Counted from the first letter of the stretch, positions 18,975 to 29,620 are shown. The stretch: DNA of 64,000 nt from Nitrospira sp. (GCA_024331045.1 JANDJC010000003.1:51532-115531); one strand, 5' to 3'. Program-made: numbers and translations. The notes: generated by a model not told the origin, from the letters alone.

Positions 18975-20339
18975 ATGGGCAAGACACTTCCTATCCTGAA
19001 TTCCTCTCCCGCACCGGATGCTCCGTCATGGCAGCCGCTCGGCGTTCATCCACTTCCACCGCTCGGAGATGGTCGAACCGTCGACGACTTCAAACCCTAT
19101 CTGATCGCTTTGAACCTCACCAAACGATGCAATCTCAAATGCGCTCACTGTTATCTTGACGCCACGACGAGAGCGTCAGGGAGCCACGACGAGTTGTCCA
19201 CCGACGAATGTATCCGCCTGATCGATGAAATCGCTGAGGTCAACAGAGGATGCCTCCTGGTGATCACAGGCGGCGAGCCGCTCGTGCGGCCGGACATTCT
19301 TCACATCACCCGCCATGCCGTGAACGCCGGCTTCATGGTCGTTCTGGGGACGAACGGGATGTTGATCGACGATCGGATCGCCAAAACTCTGGTCGAGATC
19401 GGCGTGATGGGGGTGGGCATCAGTGTCGATTCGCTGGACCCGGCCAAACACGACGCGTTCCGCGGCATTCCGGGAGCGTGGAACGCCGCGGTCGCCGGAA
19501 TCGAGGCGTGTAAACGCAATGGGCTCCAATTTCAGATCCACTTTAGCGTGCAACCCATGAACTATCGTGAATTGCCTGCCGCGATCGACTGGGCCTATCA
19601 GGTCGGAGCCCGAGTCTTCAATGTATTTTTCATGGTGTGCACCGGGCGCGGAGAAGAACTCACCGACATTACCCCGGTTCAATACGAGGAGGCGCTCAGT
19701 TACCTGGTGAATTGCCAGGACAATTACAAGGGTATGTTGGTCAGGGCCCGCTGCGCGCCGCACTTCAAACGGCTGGCCTATGAAAAGGACCCTGCCTCGC
19801 CCATCACCAAGGCCACCGGCTACATGGGAGGCGGCTGCCTGGCCGGCACCAACTACGCCCGGGTGACCCCGAATGGAGAAGTGACTCCCTGTCCATACAT
19901 GCCGTTGTCAGCGGGCAATGTGCGCCAGCAGAGTTTCGTAAACCTGTGGAACCACTCCGAGATTTTTCACTCCTTTCGCTACCCCAAGCTCAAGGGCAAA
20001 TGCGGCGAATGCGAGTATTCTGACATCTGCGGAGGGTGCCGTGCCCGTCCTTACGTCGATCATGGCGATTGGTTGGACGAGGACCAATGGTGCCTCTACA
20101 CACCTAAAGGGGGCGAGAAAATCAAGGTAGCATTCAACACGCCCGAAGAGGCTCCGGTTCGCTGGGATGACGCCTCCTCACTCCGTCTGAGCCGCATCCC
20201 CTATTTCCTCCGGGCCATGGTCAAAAAAGGCGTTGAAAAATATGCCAGGGACAACAACATTTCGGTGATCACCGTTGAACTCATGGAAGAGTTGCGAAAA
20301 AAACGTTTCGGTAATGACACGCCGGTTTTCAAATTCTAG
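18975..20339 (+). CDS. Radical SAM/SPASM protein with C-terminal PCP_red domain
   Basis: A 454-residue radical SAM enzyme. The [4Fe-4S] motif is CNLKCAHC (Cys52, 56, 59), with GGEPL and a TIM-barrel core. A cysteine-rich SPASM-type region follows, from GGGCLAG through KCGECEYSDICGGCRARP, for auxiliary clusters. The layout resembles the NirJ/AhbC/AhbD group acting on heme-type tetrapyrroles, but peptide-modifying relatives share it. The last about 70 residues form a PCP_red domain (VRWDDASSLRLSRIPYFLR). It sits between the stress/rubredoxin fusion and a CopD-like membrane protein, all in the same direction with about 100-bp gaps. Its substrate is not known; a tetrapyrrole is a reasonable guess given the PCP_red link. 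Confidence 0.85.
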   Translation: MGKTLPILNSSPAPDAPSWQPLGVHPLPPLGDGRTVDDFKPYLIALNLTKRCNLKCAHCYLDATTRASGSHDELSTDECIRLIDEIAEVNRGCLLVITGGEPLVRPDILHITRHAVNAGFMVVLGTNGMLIDDRIAKTLVEIGVMGVGISVDSLDPAKHDAFRGIPGAWNAAVAGIEACKRNGLQFQIHFSVQPMNYRELPAAIDWAYQVGARVFNVFFMVCTGRGEELTDITPVQYEEALSYLVNCQDNYKGMLVRARCAPHFKRLAYEKDPASPITKATGYMGGGCLAGTNYARVTPNGEVTPCPYMPLSAGNVRQQSFVNLWNHSEIFHSFRYPKLKGKCGECEYSDICGGCRARPYVDHGDWLDEDQWCLYTPKGGEKIKVAFNTPEEAPVRWDDASSLRLSRIPYFLRAMVKKGVEKYARDNNISVITVELMEELRKKRFGNDTPVFKF

Positions 20340-20443
20340 CGCTTCTCCGCATCTGCGAATGGCCTCGTGTGACGGCTCATAATGCCAGCGGAGGGACCAG
20401 GCGCTGGCCTGCATAACATTCCACCGTTCAGAGTACATCGCAC

Positions 20444-20953
20444 ATGGACGCTTTCCAACGTATCCTCCTCGATCTGAACACGATCATTCCGATCATGAAT
20501 CATTGGCTGCACCTCCTTTCGGCCATCATTTGGATCGGCGGCCTCGCGTTTCTCGTCATGGCGGTGACCCCCGGCCTACAACAGGGCGTGCCGCAGGAAT
20601 ACATCAAGCCGATCACGGAAAATTTCTACCGTCGCTACAAAAAAGTCGCCGGCCTGCTGCTCATGGTGCTTCTCTTTACCGGCGGAATCAATCTGCATTA
20701 CGTCAACCAGGTCATTACGTCACAAACGGGCGTTGGCATTCAACACCACGCCAAGTACCTGATCATTTTCTGCATCAAACTGCTACTTGTGCTCGGCCTG
20801 CTCACGCTGTTTTTGTACACGGTGATTTTTAAATCCGACGAGCAGCCAGAAGAAGGAGAAACCTATGAGGTCATTCCCTTTCAGCGCGCTGCCCTGTGGA
20901 TGGGATTCTTTATCGTCCTGTGTGCCGCCGCAATGAAGCACTTGCATCTCTAG
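20444..20953 (+). CDS. CopD-like four-helix membrane protein
   Basis: A 169-residue integral membrane protein with four hydrophobic helices (about 15-40, 65-85, 100-125 and 145-165). Histidines lie at helix ends (NHWLHLLSAIIWIGG, HHAKYLIIF, KHLHL). The fold and IIWIGGLAFL motif resemble CopD/HemJ-type membrane proteins, which can bind heme or copper. It is 104 bp downstream of the radical SAM/PCP_red gene and may be in the same unit, which would fit a heme-related role. That link is inference. Confidence 0.65.
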   Translation: MDAFQRILLDLNTIIPIMNHWLHLLSAIIWIGGLAFLVMAVTPGLQQGVPQEYIKPITENFYRRYKKVAGLLLMVLLFTGGINLHYVNQVITSQTGVGIQHHAKYLIIFCIKLLLVLGLLTLFLYTVIFKSDEQPEEGETYEVIPFQRAALWMGFFIVLCAAAMKHLHL

Positions 20954-20995
20954 ACCACCGGTCCTGCCCGCCAGGCGGCCTGCGGAGGCAAGCCC

Positions 20996-21766
20996 TCACG
21001 GCTTGAGGGAAGCTCCCTGGGAGCCGGACCACGCCCGTTTGAAGACCGTCCGGAGGCCGAAATAACCAATGGAGTCCTTCAGATTCGAGTAGAGTCGCTT
21101 GATCGGATTCATGTCCGGATTGGTGACATACTCCATGGTTAACACAATCCGCTCCTCCCCTTCCCCCAAAGGCGTGACGGCATGCCACAGTTTGTCGCCG
21201 TTGAAAATGACGAGATCGCCTGGTTCGGTCACGAGTTCGAGGCGACGCGGCTGTTTCGTCGGATGATTTCTGAAGAGCTCACACACCAGTTTGCAACTGA
21301 CTGATCGATCAACCAATCCCATCAAAATCGTGTAGCGGGCCCCCTTGTAGTACGAGGTGTCGTAGTGAAACCCAATGTGGTCACCTGGTTCCGTGTAGTA
21401 ATAGAGGGCGCAGGAATGGGGATCATGGTCTGGGCAGAGCATGAGCTCTTCACCTGTCAGTCGGCTGAGGAACGTTCGAAACGACTCCGAGCGATAGAGA
21501 TCCAGAAAGCGAGGAGCCTTTTCCTGCACCGTGTAGTAGCTGACACTGCCTCCCTTTTTATGACCCGGGATGTAATTGCGATTGAGCTCGCATTTCACCC
21601 CCTGTGCCTGCGGCACCAGGACCTCTTCCACATAGTTCCGGGAGAGAAATTGCTTGATGACGAGGAATTCTTCCTGCTCCCAATAGTCCCGATGCAGCCG
21701 CTCGAAATCCAACACCGCCACCGCTTGCTCTACTGCTTCTGCTACGCTCACGACCGCCCGTATCAT
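20996..21766 (-). CDS. 2-oxoglutarate/Fe(II)-dependent oxygenase family protein
   Basis: A 256-residue protein with the double-stranded beta-helix signature of 2OG-Fe(II) oxygenases: HYDTS (H-x-D) and a distal histidine in GDKLWHAVTPLGEGEERIVL, with the arginine that binds 2-oxoglutarate. ATG at 21766 is chosen because GGAAGGAG lies about 8 nt upstream; the frame extends further without support. The substrate is unknown; relatives hydroxylate amino acids, proteins or small metabolites. The gene converges with the CopD-like gene, and a 6-bp hairpin (CCCTCA/TGAGGG, 20993-21009) covers its stop codon. Confidence 0.75.
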   Translation of the reverse strand: MIRAVVSVAEAVEQAVAVLDFERLHRDYWEQEEFLVIKQFLSRNYVEEVLVPQAQGVKCELNRNYIPGHKKGGSVSYYTVQEKAPRFLDLYRSESFRTFLSRLTGEELMLCPDHDPHSCALYYYTEPGDHIGFHYDTSYYKGARYTILMGLVDRSVSCKLVCELFRNHPTKQPRRLELVTEPGDLVIFNGDKLWHAVTPLGEGEERIVLTMEYVTNPDMNPIKRLYSNLKDSIGYFGLRTVFKRAWSGSQGASLKP

Positions 21767-21924
21767 GGATGCGCTCCTTCCGCCTCCCCCATCAAAACCA
21801 CGGTGCTGACCTCTTGTTTTGGTCACCCCCTGGCCTCTGGGCAGCCCCCCTCTTTAGCCCTCCGCTCCAGACCCTAAACGCCCATAAAAACCCGGCCTGT
21901 TCGGCTAGCGGTCTCCCACCGTCT

Positions 21925-22656
21925 CTAGGGACCGCTGAAGACAGGAGCCCTTACGACTTCAACATCGGGCGGGATGACAAACTCGAAGATCTCGTTTGCC
22001 AATCCCACGTTGGCCATGGGCTCCGAAAACTCAAATGTCGAAACATTCCCGCCACTCTCATGGAGAGAGACGGCCCGTAAAAAATAGGTTTTGGGAAACA
22101 CCTCGATGACGATTTTCTGGATGGTCTTGGTTGATTCAGAGACCTGGGTTTTGGGGAGGAGGGTGAGGAGAGGAAGGCCACCGGCTCCCCGCTCTTTCCC
22201 TTCCGTCGGGCGAATGTCGAAGGATTCTTCCAACTTGCCGACCCCTTGCAACAGTTCGAGCGGCGCCTTTGACGCCGCCATCTGCGTCAACTTACCCACC
22301 AATACCTGTTTATGTTCCGGCACATACACCTTGACATTGTCATGCGCCACATAGATGCGCTCGTTGGCTGGTTCCAGATAATCCCACCGTAATTGGCCGG
22401 GACGTTTCAGATACACCTTGCCGCTTGAGAGAATTGGTCGTTCGAACCCTTCGATCTTCGTCTTTTGAACAAAGTCCGCTTGGAGGTCCTTGGTCTTCTC
22501 GTATCGAGCCTGGATGTGTTTGACGAGCGCCTGCACTTCTCGCTGCAGCGACGGATCGACGCCTCCTTCCGAAGCCCAAGCAGGCGAGATTCCCACCACC
22601 CCCAGACAAAGACCGATCCACAGACTGATCCATTGACGATCCGCCTGACGACTCAT
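21925..22656 (-). CDS. lolA: Outer-membrane lipoprotein carrier protein LolA
   Basis: A 243-residue periplasmic carrier that ferries lipoproteins from the inner to the outer membrane. A signal peptide ends near AWASEGG. The family pattern follows: YEKTKDLQADFVQKT, SSGKVYLKRPGQLRWDY and NERIYVAHDN. The length is slightly above the usual 200-220. It overlaps the end of ftsK by 4 bp and is the downstream gene of that pair, a linkage also common in proteobacteria (ftsK-lolA). This supports a Gram-negative envelope. Confidence 0.9.
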   Translation of the reverse strand: MSRQADRQWISLWIGLCLGVVGISPAWASEGGVDPSLQREVQALVKHIQARYEKTKDLQADFVQKTKIEGFERPILSSGKVYLKRPGQLRWDYLEPANERIYVAHDNVKVYVPEHKQVLVGKLTQMAASKAPLELLQGVGKLEESFDIRPTEGKERGAGGLPLLTLLPKTQVSESTKTIQKIVIEVFPKTYFLRAVSLHESGGNVSTFEFSEPMANVGLANEIFEFVIPPDVEVVRAPVFSGP

Positions 22657-25109
22657 TCCTCTGCTGCTCCCACCGGCCCTCGCCGTCCCAACACTTCACG
22701 CCTCCCGTCACGTCCCATAGCCCCGACAATCCCCTCCGCTTCCATCCGTTCGATCAGACGGGCCGCCCGTGGATATCCAATTCGCAGCCGACGCTGAAGC
22801 AATGAGGCTGACGCCTGGCCCGTACTCAATACCATCTCTTTGGCCTGTTCATACAGTTCATCCTTGGCCTCTTCCGCCACCGCCTCTTCAACTTTGATTG
22901 ATTGCAATGTTTGCTCATAGGACGGAGACGCCTGGCGTTTCACAAATTCGACGACAGCTTTCACATCGTCATCCGATACATACGAGCCGTGCAAACGAAC
23001 AAGACGGCCGGTGCCGGAGGCAAGGTACAACATGTCGCCCTTCCCCAGCAACGCCTCGGCGCCATTGGCGTCTAGGATCGTCCGCGAATCCGTTTTTGAG
23101 GACACCTGAAAGGCGATGCGGGCGGGGAAATTGGCTTTAATCAAGCCTGTCAACACATCGACAGAGGGTCGTTGTGTCGCTACCACCAGATGAATCCCAG
23201 CCGCCCGCGCCATCTGCGCCAACCGCGCCAGCTTGTCCTCTACTTCCTTGGGAGCCACCATCATCAGATCGGCCAATTCGTCGATCATGACAACGATATA
23301 GGGCAACGGCTCCGGCGGTGTCGGCTTCGTGTGCATACGACCAGGTTCATCCATCGCTCCCGAGGATTCTCCCGCGGACAGACGCTCTTCCGCCGACGGG
23401 AACGACATCGGCAATTCCGGCTGCTCGGTCATGAGCGCTGGTTTGTCGAGAGACCCGTCGAACAGTCCGATCACCTTCCGGTTGTAGGCGTCAATGCTCC
23501 GGACCCCCGCCTCCGCCAATAATTTATAGCGGCGTTCCATTTCTCCCACGACCCATCCCAATCCTTTGGCCGCCGATTTGGCATCCGTCATAACCGGCCT
23601 CAACAGATGGGGAATACCCTCGTAGGCTTGAAACTCCAGCATCTTGGGATCAATGAGCAAGAGCTTCACTTCGTTGGGCTTGGCCGAAAACAAGATGCTC
23701 AGCAACATGGTATTGAGCCCGACACTCTTCCCTGCTCCCGTCGCACCGGCCACTAACAGGTGGGGCATGGTCCGTAGATCGGCTGTGACCGGCATTCCAA
23801 AAATATCTTTGCCCAGCGCCAAGGTTAGCTTTGAACGGGCTTTGGTAAAGGCGCTACTCATCAGAACTTCCTTGATGGAAACCGTCTCCCGGACTTTGTT
23901 AGGCACCTCAATACCAACCACCGATTTACCAGGAAGCGGTGCCACGATGCGGAGACTCACGGCCTTGAGGGCCAAGGCCAGGTCGTCCGCCAGGTTCACA
24001 ATCCGCGCCACCTTGGTGCCGGGAGCCGGTTCAAACTCATACATCGTGACGACCGGCCCCGGCCGTACTTCTGTCACCCGTCCCTCGATGCCGAAACTGG
24101 CCAGAGCCCGTGAGAGGGTATCGGACTGAGCCTTTAATTCGTCATCTGACACACGAACCGTCATCGTGGGAGGGTCGCTGAGAATCTCAGCCGGGTCAGG
24201 AAGACGATACTCACCGGAATCCGAGGCACGATTGGCGGCTCGGATAGAGGGGGTCTGCTTGCGACGGGTTTCTTGTTCGCTCTCATCGGTAGACGGATCA
24301 AAGAGGAAGGCCTCAGATGAATCGACTGTATCGGGGGTCGGCTCTTCCGTTTGAACGACCGGAGGCGGCTCGAAATATTCGCGGTTCTGCTCAGCCATCG
24401 TCGAAGGCTGAACCGTCATCCCTCCCTCGGATTGTTGTGCGCCCTTGCCGCTTGATCGTTGAGCCTCAGGCCATCTTCCCGGCAGGCGGTTCCTGATCCG
24501 CTCTCGCCACAGCTTCCACCGGGCGGCGTTTCGCCTGACCGCTTCACCGAGCGAGAGCGGGGTCGTCAACAACACGGAGACGAGCAAGCCAGCAATAATC
24601 ACAATGTGCGCACCGGTCCCTGCAAACACCGCCCGCAGCCCTTCGCCTATGAACTGCCCCACGATGCCGCCGGCCAGGCCTCGCATGATCATGCCATTGA
24701 TGGTAGGAACGGCCGTCGCTTCAAGATGCAAAAACGCGCTCAAGAAACACACCGCCGCGAACGAACTTGTGGCAGCACGCAGACCGATCATCACGGGAGC
24801 CTTGGAGAAGCAGCGCATCCCTAGCTTTGCCAACAGCATCGGAAGCAAATAGGCAGCCCCACCGACCAGATGAAACAGGCCGGCGCCGACCACGGCGCCG
24901 AACGAGCCAATCAGGTTACGTGGCCGGCTCGAAGCCCCTGAACCAGCCATCGAAGCTATTGTTTCTCCTGGCACAAATGAGAGGAGGCTTAGAACCAACA
25001 GCAAACTCACCGCCATCACGATGATGCCGGCAACTTCTCGTTGGAGAGCAGAAGAAAGATGGGAACCGCGGCGAGACTCGCCCCGCTTGGCAGAGGTGGT
25101 CACACCCAT
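22653..25109 (-). CDS. ftsK: FtsK/SpoIIIE-type DNA translocase
   Basis: An 818-residue inner-membrane translocase that pumps chromosomal DNA at the division septum. Four N-terminal hydrophobic segments (about 25-45, 65-95, 105-125 and 160-180) are followed by a Ser/Thr/Glu-rich linker. The motor has Walker A GATGAGKSVGLNTML and Walker B IVVMIDELADLMM, plus VVATQRPSVDV. A C-terminal winged-helix gamma domain (about 750-805, LLQRRLRIGYPRAARL) reads oriented KOPS-type sites. A shorter linker than E. coli FtsK makes it SpoIIIE-like in size. No ribosome site is obvious at the ATG. Confidence 0.95.
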   Translation of the reverse strand: MGVTTSAKRGESRRGSHLSSALQREVAGIIVMAVSLLLVLSLLSFVPGETIASMAGSGASSRPRNLIGSFGAVVGAGLFHLVGGAAYLLPMLLAKLGMRCFSKAPVMIGLRAATSSFAAVCFLSAFLHLEATAVPTINGMIMRGLAGGIVGQFIGEGLRAVFAGTGAHIVIIAGLLVSVLLTTPLSLGEAVRRNAARWKLWRERIRNRLPGRWPEAQRSSGKGAQQSEGGMTVQPSTMAEQNREYFEPPPVVQTEEPTPDTVDSSEAFLFDPSTDESEQETRRKQTPSIRAANRASDSGEYRLPDPAEILSDPPTMTVRVSDDELKAQSDTLSRALASFGIEGRVTEVRPGPVVTMYEFEPAPGTKVARIVNLADDLALALKAVSLRIVAPLPGKSVVGIEVPNKVRETVSIKEVLMSSAFTKARSKLTLALGKDIFGMPVTADLRTMPHLLVAGATGAGKSVGLNTMLLSILFSAKPNEVKLLLIDPKMLEFQAYEGIPHLLRPVMTDAKSAAKGLGWVVGEMERRYKLLAEAGVRSIDAYNRKVIGLFDGSLDKPALMTEQPELPMSFPSAEERLSAGESSGAMDEPGRMHTKPTPPEPLPYIVVMIDELADLMMVAPKEVEDKLARLAQMARAAGIHLVVATQRPSVDVLTGLIKANFPARIAFQVSSKTDSRTILDANGAEALLGKGDMLYLASGTGRLVRLHGSYVSDDDVKAVVEFVKRQASPSYEQTLQSIKVEEAVAEEAKDELYEQAKEMVLSTGQASASLLQRRLRIGYPRAARLIERMEAEGIVGAMGRDGRREVLGRRGPVGAAEE

Positions 25110-25203
25110 GGTGCGATGCTAGCACAGGGCCGAGGTCAATTCAAACGAAGGCTCTCACGCAAAGCCAACTCCCGCACGGCTATCTATGCGGCATCGATGG
25201 GCC

Positions 25204-25884
25204 CTAGGGCGAAACGGAAGGTGCCGTGTGGCGGATGATCTTGCCTTCGACGAGATAGACCACCAGCTCAGCCATATTAGTGGCATGGTCGGCGATCCGT
25301 TCCAGATACTTGGCAACGAAGCTGAGCCTGATGGCACGGGAGATCGTGTGGGGATTTTCAATCATGAACGACAGGAGTTCGCGAAAAATCTGCTCCATCA
25401 GATCATCGACCAAATCGTCGTCCTTGAGCACCTTGCGCGCCAGTGCGGCATCTTCCTTGACGAAGGCGTCGATGCTTTCTTTCACCATCATCCTGGCGAT
25501 GCTGCCCATCCGCGGAATGTCAATGTAGGGTTTCAACTGGGGCTCTTGGTTCAGTTCGATCGTCCGCTCGCAGATATTTTCGGCGAGGTCGCTGATCCGT
25601 TCGAGCTCCGTCGAGATTTTCATGGCCGTCGTCACCAACCGCAGGTCCCGCGCGGCCGGCTGGTGGAGCGCCAACAGGCTGATGCACTCCTCGTCGATCT
25701 CTACGTCCAACGCGTTGACCTTGTGATCCCGTTCGATGACCTGGTCTGCCAATTCGGAATTTCGCTTCACGAGGGCTTCGAGTGCCTTGTCGATTTGATC
25801 TTCCGCCAAGCCGGCCATCCGCACCAACTTGGCCTTCAACTCGGCTAGCTCGTCATCAAAATGCCGCTGGGTCATGGTGATCAA
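25204..25884 (-). CDS. phoU: Phosphate transport system regulator PhoU
   Basis: A 226-residue all-helical protein with two PhoU repeats. Characteristic acidic/metal-binding stretches are [15 protein letters not shown] and [14 protein letters not shown]. It links the Pst transporter to PhoR and damps the Pho response at high phosphate. It is the last gene of the pst operon, overlapping pstB by 4 bp. The length is typical. The phoB/phoR pair is not in the window. Confidence 0.95.
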   Translation of the reverse strand: MITMTQRHFDDELAELKAKLVRMAGLAEDQIDKALEALVKRNSELADQVIERDHKVNALDVEIDEECISLLALHQPAARDLRLVTTAMKISTELERISDLAENICERTIELNQEPQLKPYIDIPRMGSIARMMVKESIDAFVKEDAALARKVLKDDDLVDDLMEQIFRELLSFMIENPHTISRAIRLSFVAKYLERIADHATNMAELVVYLVEGKIIRHTAPSVSP

Positions 25885-26699
25885 CCAAACCGCCCCGTGA
25901 TGTAATCCTCAGTTTGTTTGTTGGTGGGAGTTGTAAACAGCCGTTTCGTCGGTCCGAATTCCACCAGTTCTCCCAAATACATAAACGCCGTCCAATCGGA
26001 AATACGAGCCGCTTGCTGCATATTATGCGTCACGATCAGAATTGTCACGCGGCGTTTTAAATCTTGCAACAGTTCCTCAATGTTGCCTGTTGCGATGGGG
26101 TCGAGCGCAGACGTCGGCTCATCCAGCAAAAGCAATTCCGGATCCGTCGCCAGTGCACGGGCGATGCACAGCCGTTGCTGCTGCCCCCCTGATAACGATG
26201 TACCCAGAGCCGACAATCGGTCCTTGACTTCTTCCCATAATGCCGCACTGCGCAAGGCCTGTTCGACTTTTTCGTCAAGCACGCGCCGATCCCTCACCCC
26301 CCGCACCCGTAAGCCGTAGGCCACATTCTCATAGACGGACTTGGGAAACGGATTGGGTTTCTGAAAGACCATAGCCAGCCTCATGCGGACCTCGATTGGA
26401 TCGACCTGCCGATCCAAGATATTGCGGCCTTCGGGATACAAGAGAATGGCTCCTTCGTAACGGGTGCCGGGATAAAGGTCGTGCATGCGGTTAAAACAGC
26501 GGAGAAACGTGGATTTGCCGCAGCCAGAGGGGCCAATCAACGCTGTGATATTGCCTTGGGCGATCGGCACCGACACTCGCTTGAGGACCAGTCGGCTGCC
26601 GTAATAAAAGCTCAGCTCGCACGCCTCTGCCTTCAGGGGCTTGGGCCACTCTCCCTTTTCGGCAGAGCCGACGTGCGAACTGTCCAATGACCGAGCCAT
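25881..26699 (-). CDS. pstB: Phosphate ABC transporter ATP-binding protein PstB
   Basis: A 272-residue ATPase of the high-affinity phosphate importer. Walker A is GPSGCGKST, the ABC signature LSGGQQQR, and Walker [13 protein letters not shown]; the PstB-type [11 protein letters not shown] is also present. ATG at 26699 is chosen because upstream in-frame sequence overlaps pstA and is not PstB-like. It starts 10 nt after pstA stops and ends overlapping phoU. Confidence 0.95.
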   Translation of the reverse strand: MARSLDSSHVGSAEKGEWPKPLKAEACELSFYYGSRLVLKRVSVPIAQGNITALIGPSGCGKSTFLRCFNRMHDLYPGTRYEGAILLYPEGRNILDRQVDPIEVRMRLAMVFQKPNPFPKSVYENVAYGLRVRGVRDRRVLDEKVEQALRSAALWEEVKDRLSALGTSLSGGQQQRLCIARALATDPELLLLDEPTSALDPIATGNIEELLQDLKRRVTILIVTHNMQQAARISDWTAFMYLGELVEFGPTKRLFTTPTNKQTEDYITGRFG

Positions 26700-26709
26700 G
26701 ACGTGACCG

Positions 26710-27600
26710 TTACCAAAACACGCGCTTGCGCATCCGATAGCGGACGTAGATCGCCAAACCATTCATGGTGAGCGTCATACCGACAAGGAGCAACCCTGCA
26801 GCGGCAGCATTAGCGGCAAAATCCTCGCCGGGTCTGGACACCCAGGCAAACATTTGGATTGGCATCACGGTGAATGGAGACATGAGCCATTCAAAGGAGA
26901 GATACGGAGGCTGGGACGTAATCGGTGCCGGCGGCAAAAACGCAACGAATGTCAGAGCCCCCACCGTCACGATCGGAGCCGTTTCACCGATGGCACGGCT
27001 CAGAGCCAAAATAATCCCTGTCAGGATTCCCGCCGCCGAGTAAGGCAACACGTGGTCGGCGACCGTTTGCCACCTGGTAGCACCTAATGCAAAGGCGGCT
27101 TCTCGTATGTGGACCGGCACGGCACGAATGGCTTCGCGTGTCGTCACGATCACCACCGGAAGAATCAACAGTGCCAACGTTAACCCCGCCGTCAGAATAC
27201 TGGCCCCTAACCCCAGCATGTACACGAAGAGTCCCAGCGCGAGCAACCCGAAAATAATCGATGGCACCCCAGCCAGGTTGGTCACAGTGACTTCGATTAA
27301 CTCAGTAAACCACGTCCGTTTGGCATATTCCTCAAGGTAAATACCGGCCGCAACACCGACGGGAATTCCGGCACACGCCGTAACCAACATCACCAGCGTC
27401 GAGCCGACCACCGCAGGGAGAATACCGGCCTGGGAGGCATGCCGGGAGGGAAATGACGTCAAAAATTGCCAATCAAGCCGTCCGATGCCATGTACAACAA
27501 GGGCCCCAAACAGTAAGGCTAAGGTCCCCACCGCCAAGGCTAGGGAGCTCAAACCAAGGACTTTGAACAGGGCCTCGGCATATTTGCGACGCTTGATCAT
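26710..27600 (-). CDS. pstA: Phosphate ABC transporter permease PstA
   Basis: A 296-residue inner-membrane permease with about six hydrophobic segments. The ABC permease EAA-loop region [20 protein letters not shown] and the conserved AIGETAPI support PstA. It lies 2 nt after pstC, in the order pstS-C-A-B-phoU. It forms the phosphate channel with PstC and is driven by PstB. Confidence 0.95.
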   Translation of the reverse strand: MIKRRKYAEALFKVLGLSSLALAVGTLALLFGALVVHGIGRLDWQFLTSFPSRHASQAGILPAVVGSTLVMLVTACAGIPVGVAAGIYLEEYAKRTWFTELIEVTVTNLAGVPSIIFGLLALGLFVYMLGLGASILTAGLTLALLILPVVIVTTREAIRAVPVHIREAAFALGATRWQTVADHVLPYSAAGILTGIILALSRAIGETAPIVTVGALTFVAFLPPAPITSQPPYLSFEWLMSPFTVMPIQMFAWVSRPGEDFAANAAAAGLLLVGMTLTMNGLAIYVRYRMRKRVFW

Positions 27601-27602
27601 GG

Positions 27603-28565
27603 TCAGTACACCTCCCGAAACCGCTTGCGCATCACATGCCCCAAGATATTAAAGGTAAAGGTCATCATGGCTAGCACAAGACCGGCCGCGAAAATGCTTC
27701 TGTAGCCGATGCTACCGTGTGGCAGATCGCCAAGCGCAACCTGAACAATGTAGGCGGTGATGGTGGCGGCTGGCTCCATGGGATTCCACGTCAAGTTGGG
27801 ATTCTGGCCAGCCGCAATGGCCACCACCATCGTTTCACCAACCGCCCGGGAGATACCCAGCACGTAGGCCGCAACGATGCCGGATGTGGCCGCTGGCACG
27901 ACGACACGCCAGGCTGTCTCAAGGTGTGTGGCCCCCATGGCATAGGACCCCTCTCGCAACATCATCGGGACGGCCCGCATCGCATCCTCACTCAATGAAA
28001 TCACGAGCGGCAGAATCATGATTCCAATGACGATGCCGGGCCCCAGCATGTTGAAGCCGGGGAGGTCAGGCCATATCCATTGAAGGGCCGGCGTCACAAC
28101 GAGAAGCGCAAAATATCCATAGACCACGGTCGGGACGGCTCCCAGCAATTCCAAGACTGGTTTGATGATTTCCCGCACACGAGGCGACGCAAATTCCGAG
28201 AGATACATGGCCGACACTGTTCCGATCGGAATGGCGACCAGGAGCCCGACCATACTGGTCACGATCGTGCCGGCCAAGAGTGGAAGAATTCCATAATGTG
28301 GATCGTCAAACAGCGGCGTCCAGAGGGTGTCAGTCAGGAAATCATACAGGGAGACCGTGTCAAAGAACCCAAGCGATTCGACCACCAGGACGGCCAAGAT
28401 CATAGTGGTGGTGGCCACCGACACCAGCGCGGCCACCAACAGCCCTCCCTCGATCACCAACTCTCGAATTCGGCGCACACGGCGACGTCCCTCTCCCTCC
28501 ACGAGGAGCGGCTTGCTCGAGCCCGCCGTCCCTTGCTCTGGCACAAGAACAGTTCGTCCCTTCAT
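27603..28565 (-). CDS. pstC: Phosphate ABC transporter permease PstC
   Basis: A 320-residue inner-membrane permease with six predicted segments. The EAA-type loop is REGSYAMGATHLETAWRVVV, and AVGETMVVAIAAG is typical of PstC. The N-terminal charged extension (about 40 residues) is common in the family. It starts 38 nt after the pstS stop and is nearly contiguous with pstA. Confidence 0.95.
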   Translation of the reverse strand: MKGRTVLVPEQGTAGSSKPLLVEGEGRRRVRRIRELVIEGGLLVAALVSVATTTMILAVLVVESLGFFDTVSLYDFLTDTLWTPLFDDPHYGILPLLAGTIVTSMVGLLVAIPIGTVSAMYLSEFASPRVREIIKPVLELLGAVPTVVYGYFALLVVTPALQWIWPDLPGFNMLGPGIVIGIMILPLVISLSEDAMRAVPMMLREGSYAMGATHLETAWRVVVPAATSGIVAAYVLGISRAVGETMVVAIAAGQNPNLTWNPMEPAATITAYIVQVALGDLPHGSIGYRSIFAAGLVLAMMTFTFNILGHVMRKRFREVY

Positions 28566-28603
28566 TTCGACGTGTAGGGGACAGGGAAAGAGGATGTGAG
28601 GCC

Positions 28604-29620
28604 CTATTGTTTCGGGGGACGTCTCAAAATCTCTTCGACCGGTAATCCAACTTCAGGTTCCCCTCCGAATCCTGTCCCCACAATGCCCTTCGCAAATCGC
28701 TCGCGAGCCATCTCATAGGCTTGGTCGGGCAGGGGAACGTAGTGGACCTCGGCGATCAGTTTGGGTCCTTCCGCCAGATAATATTCAACAAACTGTCGTA
28801 CTTCCGGCCGTTTCGCCGACTCGGCATTAACGTAGATGAACAGAGGTCGAGAGAGGGGGTGATACGACCCGTTTTTGACAGTCTCCGCGCTGGGCAACAC
28901 CGGCCCGTTTTTCCCGACAATCGCGACAGCTTTCAACTTTTTTTGCTGCGCCGCATAATAGGCGTAGGGGATGTATCCCAAGGAGTGTACATTTCGCTCA
29001 ATGCCCTGGACCAACACGTTATCGTCCTCGCTGGCCGTGTAATCGCCCCGACTGGATTTGGGCTTTCCCACGATCGCATCGGTAAAGTAATCAAAGGTCC
29101 CCGAGTCAGAGCCCGCGCCGAAGAGCACGAGTTGGGCATCCGGCCAGTCGGGACGGACCTGGTTCCATCGCGTGATTTTGCCCTGCGCTGCCGGTTCCCA
29201 GATCTTCCTTAATTCCTCAACGGTCATCGAGTCTACCCAGGTATTCTTGGGGCTGACCGCTACCGTCAACGCATCAAAAGCCACGGGCAACTCGTAATAC
29301 GAGATACCGTTCTTCTGACAAAGTGCCATTTCCTCCTTCAAAATAGGCCGCGAAGCATCGGCAATATCGATCTCGCCGCGGCAGAATTTTTTGAACCCTC
29401 CCCCTGATCCCGCGATCCCCACAGTTACTCGAATCTTGCCGCGATGGAGGCTCTGAAACTCCTCGGCCACGGCTTCTGTCACGGGATAGACCGTGCTCGA
29501 TCCATCGATTTTAATGAGACTGGTCTGGACTGCCCATGTCAGCCCCCTCCCCCAACCAACTCCCACGAGACTGGCAATTACTAGAGCCCACAGCGACCAT
29601 TTAACCTGACTGGACAACAT
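28604..29620 (-). CDS. pstS: Phosphate-binding protein PstS
   Basis: A 338-residue periplasmic phosphate-binding protein. A signal peptide ends near TWAVQTS. Family motifs are [36 protein letters not shown] and SDSGTFDYF. It leads the pst operon and delivers phosphate to PstC/PstA. A three-unit Pho-box-like repeat lies about 160-190 bp upstream on the same strand. Confidence 0.95.
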   Translation of the reverse strand: MLSSQVKWSLWALVIASLVGVGWGRGLTWAVQTSLIKIDGSSTVYPVTEAVAEEFQSLHRGKIRVTVGIAGSGGGFKKFCRGEIDIADASRPILKEEMALCQKNGISYYELPVAFDALTVAVSPKNTWVDSMTVEELRKIWEPAAQGKITRWNQVRPDWPDAQLVLFGAGSDSGTFDYFTDAIVGKPKSSRGDYTASEDDNVLVQGIERNVHSLGYIPYAYYAAQQKKLKAVAIVGKNGPVLPSAETVKNGSYHPLSRPLFIYVNAESAKRPEVRQFVEYYLAEGPKLIAEVHYVPLPDQAYEMARERFAKGIVGTGFGGEPEVGLPVEEILRRPPKQ

